64,000 nt of DNA from NCBI RefSeq assembly GCF_000430745.1, contig NZ_AUMP01000001.1:186001-250000 (forward strand), read 5' to 3'. The notes under the pieces were generated by a model. That model was not told the DNA's origin and searched no databases. It saw only the letters and a program-made list of their open reading frames with translations. The stretch comes from Fictibacillus gelatini DSM 15865. GTDB taxonomy: Bacteria; Bacillota; Bacilli; Bacillales; Fictibacillaceae. Shown in pieces: positions 20,008 through 29,265 of this stretch (positions are counted from its first letter, which is position 1; each line of letters starts with the position of its first letter). A program made the translations under genes and the position numbers.

Positions 20008-20373
20008 TTATTCGTTTCCTACATTTTTTACCCGTTTTTCATTTAATTCCATGCCTTTTTCTTTCGCAATCTTATAAATGCGCTCTTTCGAACTTAATGA
20101 AATGACTTTATCATTTAAATCACTTACAATCTTTGATTCCGTTGTAATTTTTCCTTTGAGATTTTCAATTTTAGAATTTGCTTTATAAAGCGCGGCGTAG
20201 TTTGAAACGATAAATAGAGCGCCAACAAGAAGCATAATGCCAGCCAGCGACCAGAGTAATTTTTCCCCTTTTGTAACCCTTTTTTTGACGATTTCTGTAC
20301 GGATTTTTGGCTGTACAGACGTATTCGGTTTCATTTGCTGCTGTCTTTGAATGTTATGTGCTAAATTATCCAA
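20008..20373 (-). CDS. ftsL: Cell division protein FtsL
   Basis: FtsL is a small bitopic divisome protein that pairs with DivIC and DivIB. The protein has about 121 aa (B. subtilis 117). It has a basic cytoplasmic tail (RTEIVKKRVTKGEK), one membrane segment (LLWSLAGIMLLVGALFIVSNYAA, around residues 50-72) and an extracellular coiled coil ending in SSKERIYKIAKEKGMEL. I chose the TTG at 20373 with AAAGGGGAG upstream. A longer frame from another TTG at 20406 overlaps rsmH and has a badly spaced site. Sequence conservation in this family is low, so identification leans on position and topology. Confidence 0.92.
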   Translation of the reverse strand: MDNLAHNIQRQQQMKPNTSVQPKIRTEIVKKRVTKGEKLLWSLAGIMLLVGALFIVSNYAALYKANSKIENLKGKITTESKIVSDLNDKVISLSSKERIYKIAKEKGMELNEKRVKNVGNE

Positions 20374-20386
20374 CTCTTTCTCCCCT

Positions 20387-21319
20387 TTATCTTTGTTTTT
20401 CTGCAACCCTTAATTTCGCCGAACGAGAGCGGCGGTTCTCTTTAATTTCATCTTCTCCTGGCAGAATGGGCTTTTTCGTAATGTTTTTCAAAATCGGCCT
20501 TGCCTCTTCCGGAATAATTGGAAGTCCGGGTGGCAAATCAGGCGGTGTGCTGAATTTTTTAATGATTGTCTTACATGCCCTGTCTTCTAATGAATGGAAG
20601 GTGATGACGCTCAGCCTTCCTTCAACGTTTAATAATTGGATCGCATCATGGATGGCTTCTTCAAATGCTGCCAGTTCATCGTTCACTGCAATCCTGATTG
20701 CTTGAAATGTTCGCTTGGCAGGATGTCCGCCAGTTCTTCTTGCCGGGGCGGGAATCGCTTCTTTAATTAAATCGGCAAGTTCACCTGTCGTCTTGATGGG
20801 TGACTTCATTCGCGCACTTTCAATTTTCCTGGCGATTTGTTTTGCAAATTTTTCTTCACCATACCTGGAAATGATTTTTACAAGTTGTTCGTACGGCCAT
20901 TCATTAACGACTTCAAAGGCGGACAACGGGGAATTTCGATCCATTCTCATATCAAGGGGCGCATCGTGCTGGTAACTAAAGCCTCGTTCCGCTTCATCCA
21001 ATTGAGGGGAGGATACGCCTAAATCAAATAAAACACCATCCACTCCTGTAATTCCGAGATCATTTAATTTTTCTTTTAAATAGCGAAAATTACTTCTTAT
21101 AATCGTAAATTTGCCCTTATACTCGTTTAAAATCGCTTCTGCATTTTGAATTGCTTTTTCATCCTGGTCAAATGCGAACAAATGTCCTGTCGTCAATTTG
21201 GAAAGAATGAGTTTGCTATGGCCCGCTCCTCCAAGTGTACAGTCAACATATATTCCATCCGGTTTAATATTTAATGCATCAACTGCTTCTTCTTTTAATA
21301 CGGTGATGTGGTCAAACAT
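20387..21319 (-). CDS. rsmH: 16S rRNA m4C1402 methyltransferase RsmH (MraW)
   Basis: RsmH is an SAM-dependent N4-methyltransferase that modifies C1402 of 16S rRNA. The protein has 310 aa (B. subtilis 311). Motifs are [15 protein letters not shown] at the start, the SAM loop [53 protein letters not shown], and the C-terminal [13 protein letters not shown] chose the ATG at 21319 with AAAGGGAAG upstream; it is 40 bp after the mraZ stop. Confidence 0.97.
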   Translation of the reverse strand: MFDHITVLKEEAVDALNIKPDGIYVDCTLGGAGHSKLILSKLTTGHLFAFDQDEKAIQNAEAILNEYKGKFTIIRSNFRYLKEKLNDLGITGVDGVLFDLGVSSPQLDEAERGFSYQHDAPLDMRMDRNSPLSAFEVVNEWPYEQLVKIISRYGEEKFAKQIARKIESARMKSPIKTTGELADLIKEAIPAPARRTGGHPAKRTFQAIRIAVNDELAAFEEAIHDAIQLLNVEGRLSVITFHSLEDRACKTIIKKFSTPPDLPPGLPIIPEEARPILKNITKKPILPGEDEIKENRRSRSAKLRVAEKQR

Positions 21320-21359
21320 GTAAAACTTCCCTTTCTCTTTCAACATGTGCTTGATTGTG

Positions 21360-21791
21360 CTACAGATCAAAATCCATTAAACTCTCGGCAATCTCCCCGA
21401 ACGATTCTTCCGATTCCTGGAAGTACTCTTCCCAGATCGATTTGCTCCAAATTTCAATTCTATTCGATACACCGAGTACAACACAATCTTTTTCAAGTTT
21501 TGCATATTCCCTTAAAGGTGGTGCAATGTTTACTCTCCCCTGTTTGTCCAACTGGCATTCGGTTGCACCTGAAAAGAAGAAGCGGGTAAAGGCTCTTGCA
21601 TCTTTTTTGGTGAATGGGAGTTTTTTCAGCTTCTCTTCGAGGACTTTCCATTCCTCCAGCGGGTAGCCAAAAATACATTGATCCATGCCTCTTGTTAGAA
21701 TAAATGTATTTCCGAGTTCTTCACGAAATTTAGCGGGGATAATCATACGCCCTTTGTCATCAATATTATGTTGGTATTCACCCATGAACAT
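21360..21791 (-). CDS. mraZ: Transcriptional regulator MraZ
   Basis: MraZ is a DNA-binding protein with two SpoVT/AbrB-like (swapped-hairpin) domains that autoregulates the dcw cluster. The protein has 143 aa, identical in length to B. subtilis. Each half carries the DxxGR motif: [14 protein letters not shown] near residue 11 and [14 protein letters not shown] near residue 84. The signature [16 protein letters not shown] lies between them. The start is ATG at 21791 (MFMGEYQHN). It is the first gene of the cluster, just downstream of a set of 10-bp repeats that fit a MraZ binding site. Confidence 0.97.
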   Translation of the reverse strand: MFMGEYQHNIDDKGRMIIPAKFREELGNTFILTRGMDQCIFGYPLEEWKVLEEKLKKLPFTKKDARAFTRFFFSGATECQLDKQGRVNIAPPLREYAKLEKDCVVLGVSNRIEIWSKSIWEEYFQESEESFGEIAESLMDFDL

Positions 21792-21803
21792 TGGAACGCT
21801 CCC

Positions 21804-21859
21804 CCACTTTCTACCCCTACTCTACCACAACGCTCCACTTTTCACCACTACAAGTATAA
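21804..21859 (-). promoter_or_regulatory. mraZ promoter region with MraZ-box repeats
   Basis: On the minus strand GTGG occurs at 21845-21848, 21835-21838 and 21825-21828, exactly 10 bp apart. Degenerate copies follow near 21815 (AGGGG) and at 21804-21807 (GTGG). MraZ proteins are known to bind direct repeats with one-turn spacing upstream of their own gene. A -10-like TATACT is at 21854-21859, which would place the transcription start at the first repeat. No good -35 is visible, since that region is the T run of the bshC terminator. Confidence 0.72.
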
Positions 21860-21870
21860 TTCGTGTGCGA

Positions 21871-21904
21871 AAAAAAAAATCCTGCTGTCCTAGCAGGATT
21901 TTTT
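21871..21904 (-). terminator. Terminator after bshC
   Basis: The inverted repeat AATCCTGCT / AGCAGGATT with a 6-nt loop is flanked by ten A on one side and seven T on the other. It ends bshC transcription 15 bp after the stop codon and separates it from the mraZ promoter. Confidence 0.88.
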
Positions 21905-21918
21905 TATCTGAAATTCCT

Positions 21919-23544
21919 TCAAATATAGACAATTTTATGTTGATCATCGAATGGAAGTGATTCGTTCATCAGATCGTGAATAAGGTCAAACCCATAGTCA
22001 TTCATATAGTAAAAAATGTTCCATGTCCGCTCTTGAAGCTTATGAAACGGTAACAATTCAAGCGCCACCGCGTCAAATTTTTCAAGCGGTTCTTTAAACC
22101 TTTTTTTCATTTTCTTTTCCATTTTATGATGCAAATAATCAACTTCATGCAAGATGCGATTTAAATTAATGGTCGAAAGCTGCACTAAACTTTTATCAAT
22201 TTTTTCAGCAAGTCCTGAAAGTTCTTTATGAATTTTTGCCATTTGTTGTTTGCTGTCGGTTATTAAAGGTTCTATCTCATATGGCTTATGCGCTTCATAC
22301 CACGCCTTTTTTTCAACCTCTGTCCCTGACTTGATGACATGCTTCGCCTCAAGCCCTGTATCGTCGAGCTGTTTCTGCGTCTGTTTGGAAACAATCGTTA
22401 ACGAGAGTCTCGGGATAAGCGGCGGCATTTTTAAAGAAAATTCATTAAAGATTGGTTTTAATGCCGACCAATAGGCAATCTCCCCGGAGCCCGCAATAAA
22501 GCTGAGCGTCGGAAGTACCCATTCTTGCATAAGCGGACGGGTGACTACATTATTGCTAAATAAATGCGGTTTCTCCTTCGCCATTTCCATCAACTGATCT
22601 TTCGTGTAGCGGACATCCCCTTCTTTTGAACGGAAGCCGCCAGTCCCGTCACGGAATAATAAAACACGCTCCCTATTAATGTATAAAAACAAATGTGCGT
22701 TATTTTCTTGATATTCGATCGGGCGTGGATAGTTTTTATTTTGCAACGTTTTTAATCCTTCCACAAAACGCCGGTCCACTTCTTCATTCTTTTCAATTAA
22801 ATTCACTAAGTATTCGGACTGTAGTTGTTTAAAGTTGGGATCGCCCGAATCGAGGAGGACAAGTCCATAGTCTCCAAAAAGGTACGTAAGCAGGTGGGCA
22901 AATGAGTCAACTATTGTATCACTTGCATCAAAAATATGATGTACTTTTTTCACGATGTCCTTTGTGAATTCCGTTTCGCCAAATTGCTGAAAAACGCCAT
23001 CGCTCCACTTTACAGCTTGTTCTTTATCCCATTTCATAAGAGAAGCCGAAGTTTTTACTGGATCGTCCGCTTGAAGTATTAATTTTTCAGCAGAGTCGTT
23101 TTTCTTTATGTATACATGATTAATCTCGTCATAATCATGATCTTCTCCAGCAATCCAAAATATTGGAATGACAGGTATGCCGAGATTGCTTTCTTTTTCT
23201 TTAGCAAATTTTAAAATGCTTATACATTTATGAATCGTATACAATGGACCCGTTAATATCCCTGCCTGCTGGCCTCCGACGACAACAACACTTTCCTTAT
23301 TTTTTATTTTTTCGATATATTCCACCGTACGATGCGAACAATTAAATTTCCGATTATACGTGAACAAATAGTTGGCAAGGGCATCTCTTTGAAACTTCCG
23401 GGTATAAAGCTCTTCAAGCCTTTTTTGATAAACCTCCTGATTGTGATAGTCATAATTAAACATATCTTGAACATTTTCGAATGAATGTTTGTAATCTTTG
23501 GCAAGGATATTCGCCTCAGGAAGGGAGAAATTTTCGATCCTCAT
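21919..23544 (-). CDS. bshC: Bacillithiol biosynthesis cysteine-adding enzyme BshC
   Basis: BshC is a putative cysteine ligase that completes bacillithiol, the main low-molecular-weight thiol of Bacilli. The protein has 541 aa (B. subtilis 539). It shows the family glycine motif VVVGGQQAGILTGPLYT near residue 90, IPIFWIAGEDHDYDEINH, and a long C-terminal coiled coil. It sits between panE and mraZ, as yllA does in B. subtilis. A -10-like TATACT lies in the 94-bp gap from panE, but the -35 is weak. Confidence 0.95.
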   Translation of the reverse strand: MRIENFSLPEANILAKDYKHSFENVQDMFNYDYHNQEVYQKRLEELYTRKFQRDALANYLFTYNRKFNCSHRTVEYIEKIKNKESVVVVGGQQAGILTGPLYTIHKCISILKFAKEKESNLGIPVIPIFWIAGEDHDYDEINHVYIKKNDSAEKLILQADDPVKTSASLMKWDKEQAVKWSDGVFQQFGETEFTKDIVKKVHHIFDASDTIVDSFAHLLTYLFGDYGLVLLDSGDPNFKQLQSEYLVNLIEKNEEVDRRFVEGLKTLQNKNYPRPIEYQENNAHLFLYINRERVLLFRDGTGGFRSKEGDVRYTKDQLMEMAKEKPHLFSNNVVTRPLMQEWVLPTLSFIAGSGEIAYWSALKPIFNEFSLKMPPLIPRLSLTIVSKQTQKQLDDTGLEAKHVIKSGTEVEKKAWYEAHKPYEIEPLITDSKQQMAKIHKELSGLAEKIDKSLVQLSTINLNRILHEVDYLHHKMEKKMKKRFKEPLEKFDAVALELLPFHKLQERTWNIFYYMNDYGFDLIHDLMNESLPFDDQHKIVYI

Positions 23545-23638
23545 GTGTTAACTTCCTTTCTATACGGATGTAAACCCTCTTGTAACATATGCTGATATGA
23601 GTATAGCAAATGAACCTTATTTCCAAAAAGAAAATGCT

Positions 23639-24535
23639 TCAAGCTTTTCTTTGATGCTCCATTCCTTTAATCGCTTCATAAACGAATGAAGTGTAAGGGA
23701 CTTCAATTCCTTGTTTTTGAGCCAGTTTTAGAACATAGCCGTTAATGGCGTCAATTTCAGTTTCTTTCCCATTTTCAATATCCATCCGCATAGAAGATTT
23801 GTTGCTGGACGTATTTTTGCATATGGCCATTACATTTTCAAGCAATTCATCTTTCCGTTCAATCTTAAGGATTCGGCATGTTTCATGAAACAAACCGACC
23901 ATTAATGATTGATAATGGGGATTATCGATTAATTCCCCGTTTCTAATTTGAAAAATGGCCGTTAATGGATTGATTACACTATTGGCAACCAGCTTTTCTT
24001 CTAGTATCGGCCGGTAATCTTTATATATGATAACCGGAAACCGCTCATTTGAAATCTGTTCCCATAATCCCGCATCGATAGGGCCGCGAAAAGACGCAAG
24101 CTTTACTCTTCCGATTCCGGTGTGAACAATCTCATATTCCGATGTTCTAATGGCTCCATGCTCAACAACGGCAACAGAAATCTGTTCATTTTCAAGATGT
24201 TGAAGCAATTCGAGATGGCCCATCCCGTTTTGGACAAATAATAGTTTCGCTCGTTTTGCCCTCGAATCAAAAAGAAGTGGCTTTAGCCCGGAAAGTTGAG
24301 TTTGCTTCACTGCAATAATGATGTAATCCGCATCATAATTAAAGTCTTGAATCGATTTCGCATTCACCTCAACTACCCTTTTGTCCGCGTCAATCGATTC
24401 ATAATGGAGCCCATTTTCCAATAACTTTTTTGCCTGATTAGCAGACTTTGTCCAGATCGTCACATGAGCTTCTTGCTTAAGAAAATGAGCGAACAATAGG
24501 CCAATGGCCCCGCCGCCAATGACAGAAATTTTCAT
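23639..24535 (-). CDS. panE: 2-dehydropantoate 2-reductase PanE
   Basis: PanE reduces ketopantoate to pantoate with NADPH in pantothenate and CoA synthesis. The protein has 298 aa, the length of B. subtilis PanE (YlbQ). The Rossmann loop is MKISVIGGGAIGLLFA. The C-terminal ApbA domain has the conserved lysine and asparagine in EEKLVANSVINPLTAIFQ. I chose the ATG at 24535 with AAGGGG upstream, and not the 31-residue extension. It is 58 bp downstream of the terminator that ends the carboxylase genes, so it likely has its own promoter. Confidence 0.94.
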   Translation of the reverse strand: MKISVIGGGAIGLLFAHFLKQEAHVTIWTKSANQAKKLLENGLHYESIDADKRVVEVNAKSIQDFNYDADYIIIAVKQTQLSGLKPLLFDSRAKRAKLLFVQNGMGHLELLQHLENEQISVAVVEHGAIRTSEYEIVHTGIGRVKLASFRGPIDAGLWEQISNERFPVIIYKDYRPILEEKLVANSVINPLTAIFQIRNGELIDNPHYQSLMVGLFHETCRILKIERKDELLENVMAICKNTSSNKSSMRMDIENGKETEIDAINGYVLKLAQKQGIEVPYTSFVYEAIKGMEHQRKA

Positions 24536-24592
24536 AACGTTTTCCCCTTCCCATCTACTATTATCTTCTTTCAGTTTAACACGTTTAAATGC

Positions 24593-24619
24593 AAAAAACC
24601 TTCCGCCATAAGCGGAAGG
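24593..24619 (-). terminator. Terminator after the acyl-CoA carboxylase genes
   Basis: The stem CCTTCCGC / GCGGAAGG with a 5-nt loop is followed on the minus strand by TTTTTTGC. It lies 6 bp after the carboxyltransferase stop codon. Confidence 0.88.
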
Positions 24620-24624
24620 CCAAA

Positions 24625-26163
24625 TCATACCGGATAAACCGGATGCTTTCGTTCACTAAATGTCATTTCCTTTGATTCAAGAAATCGAAGCCGGTGATGC
24701 AGCGTCTCTCTTAAACGGGAAGGCGCCACAATGTCATCTATAATCATTTCTGATGCAAGTTTGTAAATATCAATATGCTCTTTATATTCTTGTTGTTTCT
24801 GCTGGACAAAAAGCATTCGTTCTTTCGGGTCTTCAATTTCATTAATTTTATTGGAATAGACGGCGTTAACCGCGGCTTCAGGCCCCATAACGGCAATTTG
24901 CGCAGTCGGCAAAGCGATGCAACAATCCGGTTCAAATGCCGGTCCCGCCATCGCGTATAGACCTGCACCATATGCTTTGCGGACAATGACCGATAGTTTT
25001 GGCACGGTAACGTCACTCATCGCAGCAATAAGCTTCGCCCCGTGGCGGATAATTCCCGCCCTTTCCACTTTTGTGCCAATCATAAAGCCCGGCACGTCAG
25101 CAAGAAAGATGAGCGGAATCGAAAAAGCGTCACAAAGCGTAATAAATCGGGCCGCCTTATCTGCCGAATCGACAAATAGGACGCCGCCCTTTACTTTCGG
25201 CTGGTTCGCAACAATTCCGACTGTACGCCCTTCAATTCGGGCAAGCCCTGTAATGATTTCGCCTGCAAATAGTTTTTTAATTTCAAAAAAACTGCCATCA
25301 TCGACGATTCTTGAAATCAATTCGTACATATCGAATGGAACGTTTTGGTTTTCCGGAACGATCTCCTCCAGAGCCCTTCCGTCGACTGGCGGCTTTGGTT
25401 CCTTCATTATAGGCTTTTGCTTGTAATTGGCAGGGAAATAAGACAAGTAGTTTCTCGCAAGCTCTATCGCTTCTTTTTCGCTTTGCGCTAAAATATCTCC
25501 ACAACCGCTTACGGAGCAGTGCATGCGGGCACCGCCCATCTCCTCAAGTGAAACTTTCTCTCCAATGACCTTTTCCGCCATCCTCGGAGAGCCGAGATAC
25601 ATAGATGCATTTTGATCAACCATGATGACAACGTCGCAAAATGCTGGAATGTAGGCGCCGCCCGCAGCCGATGGACCAAATAACAGGCAGATTTGCGGGA
25701 CCATCCCGGACATTTTCACCTGGTTATAAAAAATCCTTCCTGCCCCTCTTCGGTTCGGAAACATGTCAATTTGGTCGGTAATTCTTGCACCGGCAGAATC
25801 GACAAGATAAAGCATCGGTACTTTCAGCCTCTGGGCTATTTCCTGAATTCTGATGATTTTTTCAACGGTCCTTGCTCCCCATGAACCTGCCTTTACCGTT
25901 GAATCATTTGCCATTACGCAGACGGTTTGTCCTCCTACTTTCCCCATTGCCGTAACGACACCGTCAGCCGGGAGATTGCCTGCTTCGTTATTGGCAAATA
26001 ATGCATCCTCAACTGAAAATTCGCCTTCATCAAACAATCGTTCCAACCGTTCCCTGACAAACATTTTATTCTGGGCCGCATTTTTTTCATGATATTTCGG
26101 CGCCCCGCCTGCTTTAATTTGGTCAATCATGTCATTCAATCGATTTTCTAATTTGGCCGTCAT
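24625..26163 (-). CDS. yngE: Acyl-CoA carboxylase carboxyltransferase subunit (YngE/PccB type)
   Basis: This is the carboxyltransferase of a biotin-dependent acyl-CoA carboxylase, moving CO2 from carboxybiotin to an acyl-CoA such as propionyl- or methylcrotonyl-CoA. The protein has 512 aa with N and C carboxyltransferase domains. The first oxyanion region is VDSAGARITDQIDMFPNRRG with GPSAAGGAYIPAFCD. The second is FLADVPGFMIGTKVERAGI and VRKAYGAGLYAMAGP. The fused one-chain layout and the C terminus FSERKHPVYPV resemble B. subtilis YngE. It is last in a three-gene operon with the BCCP and biotin carboxylase subunits. The substrate cannot be fixed from sequence alone. Confidence 0.9.
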   Translation of the reverse strand: MTAKLENRLNDMIDQIKAGGAPKYHEKNAAQNKMFVRERLERLFDEGEFSVEDALFANNEAGNLPADGVVTAMGKVGGQTVCVMANDSTVKAGSWGARTVEKIIRIQEIAQRLKVPMLYLVDSAGARITDQIDMFPNRRGAGRIFYNQVKMSGMVPQICLLFGPSAAGGAYIPAFCDVVIMVDQNASMYLGSPRMAEKVIGEKVSLEEMGGARMHCSVSGCGDILAQSEKEAIELARNYLSYFPANYKQKPIMKEPKPPVDGRALEEIVPENQNVPFDMYELISRIVDDGSFFEIKKLFAGEIITGLARIEGRTVGIVANQPKVKGGVLFVDSADKAARFITLCDAFSIPLIFLADVPGFMIGTKVERAGIIRHGAKLIAAMSDVTVPKLSVIVRKAYGAGLYAMAGPAFEPDCCIALPTAQIAVMGPEAAVNAVYSNKINEIEDPKERMLFVQQKQQEYKEHIDIYKLASEMIIDDIVAPSRLRETLHHRLRFLESKEMTFSERKHPVYPV

Positions 26164-26252
26164 GCAATCGGTTCCCTCCCAATAGATAAATTGTAATTCC
26201 CGGTAAAATTAAAGAGTGAGCGCTCGTTCAGCTAGAGCCCAACAGGCTGCTA

Positions 26253-26465
26253 TTATGTTAAAATAACGAGCGTATCTCCTTCATTAACAAAGTCACCAAT
26301 CCCTACTTTAATGTCAGTAACAGTGCCTTCTACTGTGCTTTCAATCGGAATCTCCATTTTCATTGATTCAAGGACAACGACTAATTGACCCGGGCTAACC
26401 CCCTCACCTTTATTAACAAGCACATTTAAAACGGTACCCGCCATGTTTGCGTTAATTTCTTTCAT
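26253..26465 (-). CDS. yngHB: Biotin carboxyl carrier protein (YngHB type)
   Basis: This is a one-domain biotinyl carrier of about 70 aa. The biotinylation motif is VVLESMKMEIPIES with the acceptor lysine between the two methionines. The second half (EGTVTDIKVGIGDFVNEGDT) repeats the lipoyl/biotinyl fold. I chose the ATG at 26465, with GAGGTG upstream. It starts 26 bp after the biotin carboxylase stop and is followed by the carboxyltransferase, so the three subunits form one complex and operon. Confidence 0.93.
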   Translation of the reverse strand: MKEINANMAGTVLNVLVNKGEGVSPGQLVVVLESMKMEIPIESTVEGTVTDIKVGIGDFVNEGDTLVILT

Positions 26466-26491
26466 TTCGTCCACCTCTTGATTTATGGTTT

Positions 26492-27838
26492 TTATGATTT
26501 TTTCATTAATTGTTTTTCAGTTAAAAAGGCCGTCGTATAGTTTCCTTTTTGGAAATCATCGTCATTTAATATTTGCTCAAATAAAGGGCTATTACATTTT
26601 ATTCCCGTTAATTGGAAGTCATTAAAAAATGCCTTTGCTTTTAATAGGCAGCCTTTCCTGTTGGAATCGCTTACAATGATTTTCGCGATCATCGGATCAT
26701 AAAAAGGCGATACCTGGTTGCCCGCCTCATACCCTCCGTCAACTCTGACACCAACCATCTCAGGAAAATGAAGAGTCACTAATTTGCCCGGTGAAGGCAA
26801 AAAGGTAGCCGGATCTTCGGCATACAATCTAAATTCCATGCTATGGCCCTTTTGTGCGATTTCATTTTGCAAAAGAGTTAACGGCTTTCCACTGGCGACT
26901 TCAATTTGCCAGCGAACAAGGTCCAGTCCAGTAACCATCTCTGTGACAGGATGTTCAACTTGAAGTCTTGTATTCATTTCTAAAAAGTAAAATTGACCAT
27001 CTTCAGCCACTATAAATTCGACCGTTCCGGCATTAGAATAAGAGACAGCCCGGGCCGCCTTGATGGCCGCTTCACTCATTTCATTTCGGATCGTTTCATT
27101 CAAGAAAGGGGATGGAGATTCTTCTATCACTTTCTGATTCCGGCGTTGAATGGAACAATCTCTTTCAAACAAATGGACAATGTTCCCCTGTCCATCGCCA
27201 AAAATTTGCATTTCAATATGCCTTGCACCAGCAATATATTTTTCTATAAACATTAAATCACTGCCAAAATAGGCTTTCGCGCGTTGTTGTGTGGAAACGA
27301 ACGCTTTTTTTAATGACGGTTCGTCATCACAGCGTACCATCCCAATTCCACCGCCGCCGGAACTTGCTTTTAGCATTATTGGATAACCAATTTCGTTTGC
27401 AACCCTACAGGCTTCTTCCAAGTCTGAAATCGGTTCAACGGTTCCGGGGACAATAGGAACTCCCGCATTTTTCATTGTTTTTCTTGCCTGAATCTTATCG
27501 CCCATTGCGTCTATAACTTGCCATGAAGGTCCAATAAAGCGGATGCCCGATTCTTCTACTTTTTTTGCAAAAGTGCTGTTCTCCGAGAGAAAGCCATAGC
27601 CGGGGTGAATCCCGTCCACTTTTTCTTTTAACGCAATTTCTAATAGTTTGTTCACATTTAAATAGGATTTCATAACAGGCGGCTCTCCAATTCGAAACGC
27701 TTTAGTCGCCTGCTTTACATAAGGAAGTTCGGAATCTGCATCGGAATATACCGCAATAGACTCGATTCCCATCTCATTACAAGTTCGTATAATGCGTCCG
27801 GCAATTTCACCGCGGTTCGCAATTAATATTTTTCGCAA
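26492..27838 (-). CDS. yngH: Biotin carboxylase subunit of acyl-CoA carboxylase (YngH type)
   Basis: This ATP-grasp enzyme carboxylates the biotin of the carrier protein. The protein has 448 aa (B. subtilis YngH 444). It shows the N-terminal ILIANRGEIAGRIIRTC, the ATP-grasp glycine loop KASSGGGGIGMVR, the catalytic region ERDCSIQRRNQKVIEESPSP and FLEMNTRLQVEHPVTEMVTG. I chose the TTG at 27838 with GGAGGGG seven bases upstream; the in-frame extension to 27868 is unlikely. This is the first gene of the operon. It differs from pycA, which carries its own copy of this domain. Confidence 0.92.
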   Translation of the reverse strand: MRKILIANRGEIAGRIIRTCNEMGIESIAVYSDADSELPYVKQATKAFRIGEPPVMKSYLNVNKLLEIALKEKVDGIHPGYGFLSENSTFAKKVEESGIRFIGPSWQVIDAMGDKIQARKTMKNAGVPIVPGTVEPISDLEEACRVANEIGYPIMLKASSGGGGIGMVRCDDEPSLKKAFVSTQQRAKAYFGSDLMFIEKYIAGARHIEMQIFGDGQGNIVHLFERDCSIQRRNQKVIEESPSPFLNETIRNEMSEAAIKAARAVSYSNAGTVEFIVAEDGQFYFLEMNTRLQVEHPVTEMVTGLDLVRWQIEVASGKPLTLLQNEIAQKGHSMEFRLYAEDPATFLPSPGKLVTLHFPEMVGVRVDGGYEAGNQVSPFYDPMIAKIIVSDSNRKGCLLKAKAFFNDFQLTGIKCNSPLFEQILNDDDFQKGNYTTAFLTEKQLMKKS

Positions 27839-28008
27839 AAAGCATCCCCTCCTCGTTTCTTTTGTCATTTCAATATTTCGACAAAAGCTTTAATATTCCT
27901 TTCTATATTTTTTTTATCAAAAGGAATATTTCATTTTTAAAGAATTTTAAGTGTAATTAGTATATACTATAAATAGATCAGAACAAATGTAATTAAGGGG
28001 GAGCCTCC

Positions 28009-28500
28009 ATGACAGAAACGTATCAAGTAAAACGTTTGAAAGTGAATTATAAAACATTGGAAGAATTTAAACAATTTAAAGAATACGGCATCCAGGAACT
28101 ATCCATGCTTGAAGATTTGCAGGACAATATTATCGAAAACGACAGCGAATCTCCTTTTTACGGGATCTATTACGGGGATAAACTTGTCGCCAGAATGAGT
28201 TTATATAAAATTGAAGCGGAATTCGATAAGTACTTTGATCCGCCACAAGATTACTTTGAATTGTGGAAACTAGAAGTCTTGCCGCATTATCAAGGCAAAG
28301 GATATGGAAGGGCACTTGTGAATTTCGCTAAATCATTGAATTTGCCGATCAAAACAAATGGCAGACAGCAATCATGTGGATTTTGGGAAAAATTAGGATT
28401 TGAAGCGGTAACGTATAATCCGGAACGCGACCGCGGCGAAAACCCATATGTCTGGTACCCGAGCGGCGTAACGGAACAAAAAGTGGAACGAACGTACTAA
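28009..28500 (+). CDS. ylbP: GNAT-family N-acetyltransferase YlbP
   Basis: This predicted acetyltransferase of unknown substrate has 163 aa (B. subtilis YlbP about 160). The acetyl-CoA loop is seen in LEVLPHYQGKGYGRALVNFAK (motif Q/RxxGxG/A at QGKGYG), followed by FWEKLGFEAV. The ATG at 28009 has AAGGGGGAG upstream. It is divergent from the carboxylase operon and convergent with gerR. A -10-like TATACT near 27965 may belong to its promoter. Confidence 0.9.
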   Translation: MTETYQVKRLKVNYKTLEEFKQFKEYGIQELSMLEDLQDNIIENDSESPFYGIYYGDKLVARMSLYKIEAEFDKYFDPPQDYFELWKLEVLPHYQGKGYGRALVNFAKSLNLPIKTNGRQQSCGFWEKLGFEAVTYNPERDRGENPYVWYPSGVTEQKVERTY

Positions 28501-28525
28501 AAGATGGCATTATGCCATCTTTTTT
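28498..28525. terminator. Shared bidirectional terminator of ylbP and gerR
   Basis: The stem AAAAGATGGCA / TGCCATCTTTT has A and T runs on either side. It lies between the ends of the convergent genes and touches both stop codons. Confidence 0.88.
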
Positions 28526-29153
28526 ATTTTTTCATCTTTTGCAAATTTCCGTTTACGTCCATTTTAAAGGTTAGATTTTTTCCATCTTCATCTTCCAGTA
28601 CAACCATTTTTCGCGCCCTATCCATAATTTGGATGAGAGCTTTATAATCTTCACATACAATCTGGTATTCCTCATTTAATTTTTGCAAATGTTGCTGCAT
28701 ATCTTCATTTTGCTTTTTTAATTCTTCCAATTGTTTGCGAAGCTGCTTATTTTCCGATTCCACCCCATGGCTCTGCGCTTGTTTTGACTTGAAATTTTTT
28801 AAAAACAAGATGACGTCATCCATCGAAAGCGATTTTTCCTTTCCCGCTACTACATATTCGTCCCTTTTTACCTGGGTTTGTTTTGAAGAATCTTCCTGGG
28901 ATTCATTTTTAAGAGCTTTTTCTTTATTTCTTTCTTTTCGCTGCTTTTTGGCAATTGTAATGGCTGACTCATATTGTTTACGAATGAGTGAATTCCAGCG
29001 AAATCCACAGGCGGCAGCGGTTCTGGACAGTTTTTCTCCTACTTCTTCAAAGGCCGCAAGCTGTGTACTTCCTTCGCGAATATGGCGCAACACGACTTCT
29101 GCGAGCAACAAGTCTTCATCCTGACTCCATGCATCCTGACGAACAGCAGTCAA
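28524..29153 (-). CDS. gerR: Sporulation transcriptional regulator GerR (YlbO, RsfA family)
   Basis: GerR is a DNA-binding regulator that in B. subtilis modulates sigma-E-dependent and coat genes. The protein has 209 aa (B. subtilis about 190). The N-terminal 55 residues form a Myb/SANT-like domain (DAWSQDEDLLLAEVVLRHI, then RTAAACGFRWNSLIRKQY). The C-terminal half is a coiled coil (about residues 115-185). The start is TTG at 29153 with GGAGGG upstream. The place next to ylbP supports the name. Confidence 0.88.
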   Translation of the reverse strand: MTAVRQDAWSQDEDLLLAEVVLRHIREGSTQLAAFEEVGEKLSRTAAACGFRWNSLIRKQYESAITIAKKQRKERNKEKALKNESQEDSSKQTQVKRDEYVVAGKEKSLSMDDVILFLKNFKSKQAQSHGVESENKQLRKQLEELKKQNEDMQQHLQKLNEEYQIVCEDYKALIQIMDRARKMVVLEDEDGKNLTFKMDVNGNLQKMKK

Positions 29154-29265
29154 CCTAATCCCTCCATCTTTATGTCGTTTTTACATTGATATGCAATTAA
29201 TAGATAAGATAGACTTTTGTTCTACTAGAAAGATTATGTCCTTGTTGCCCATAACTATACAAAAC

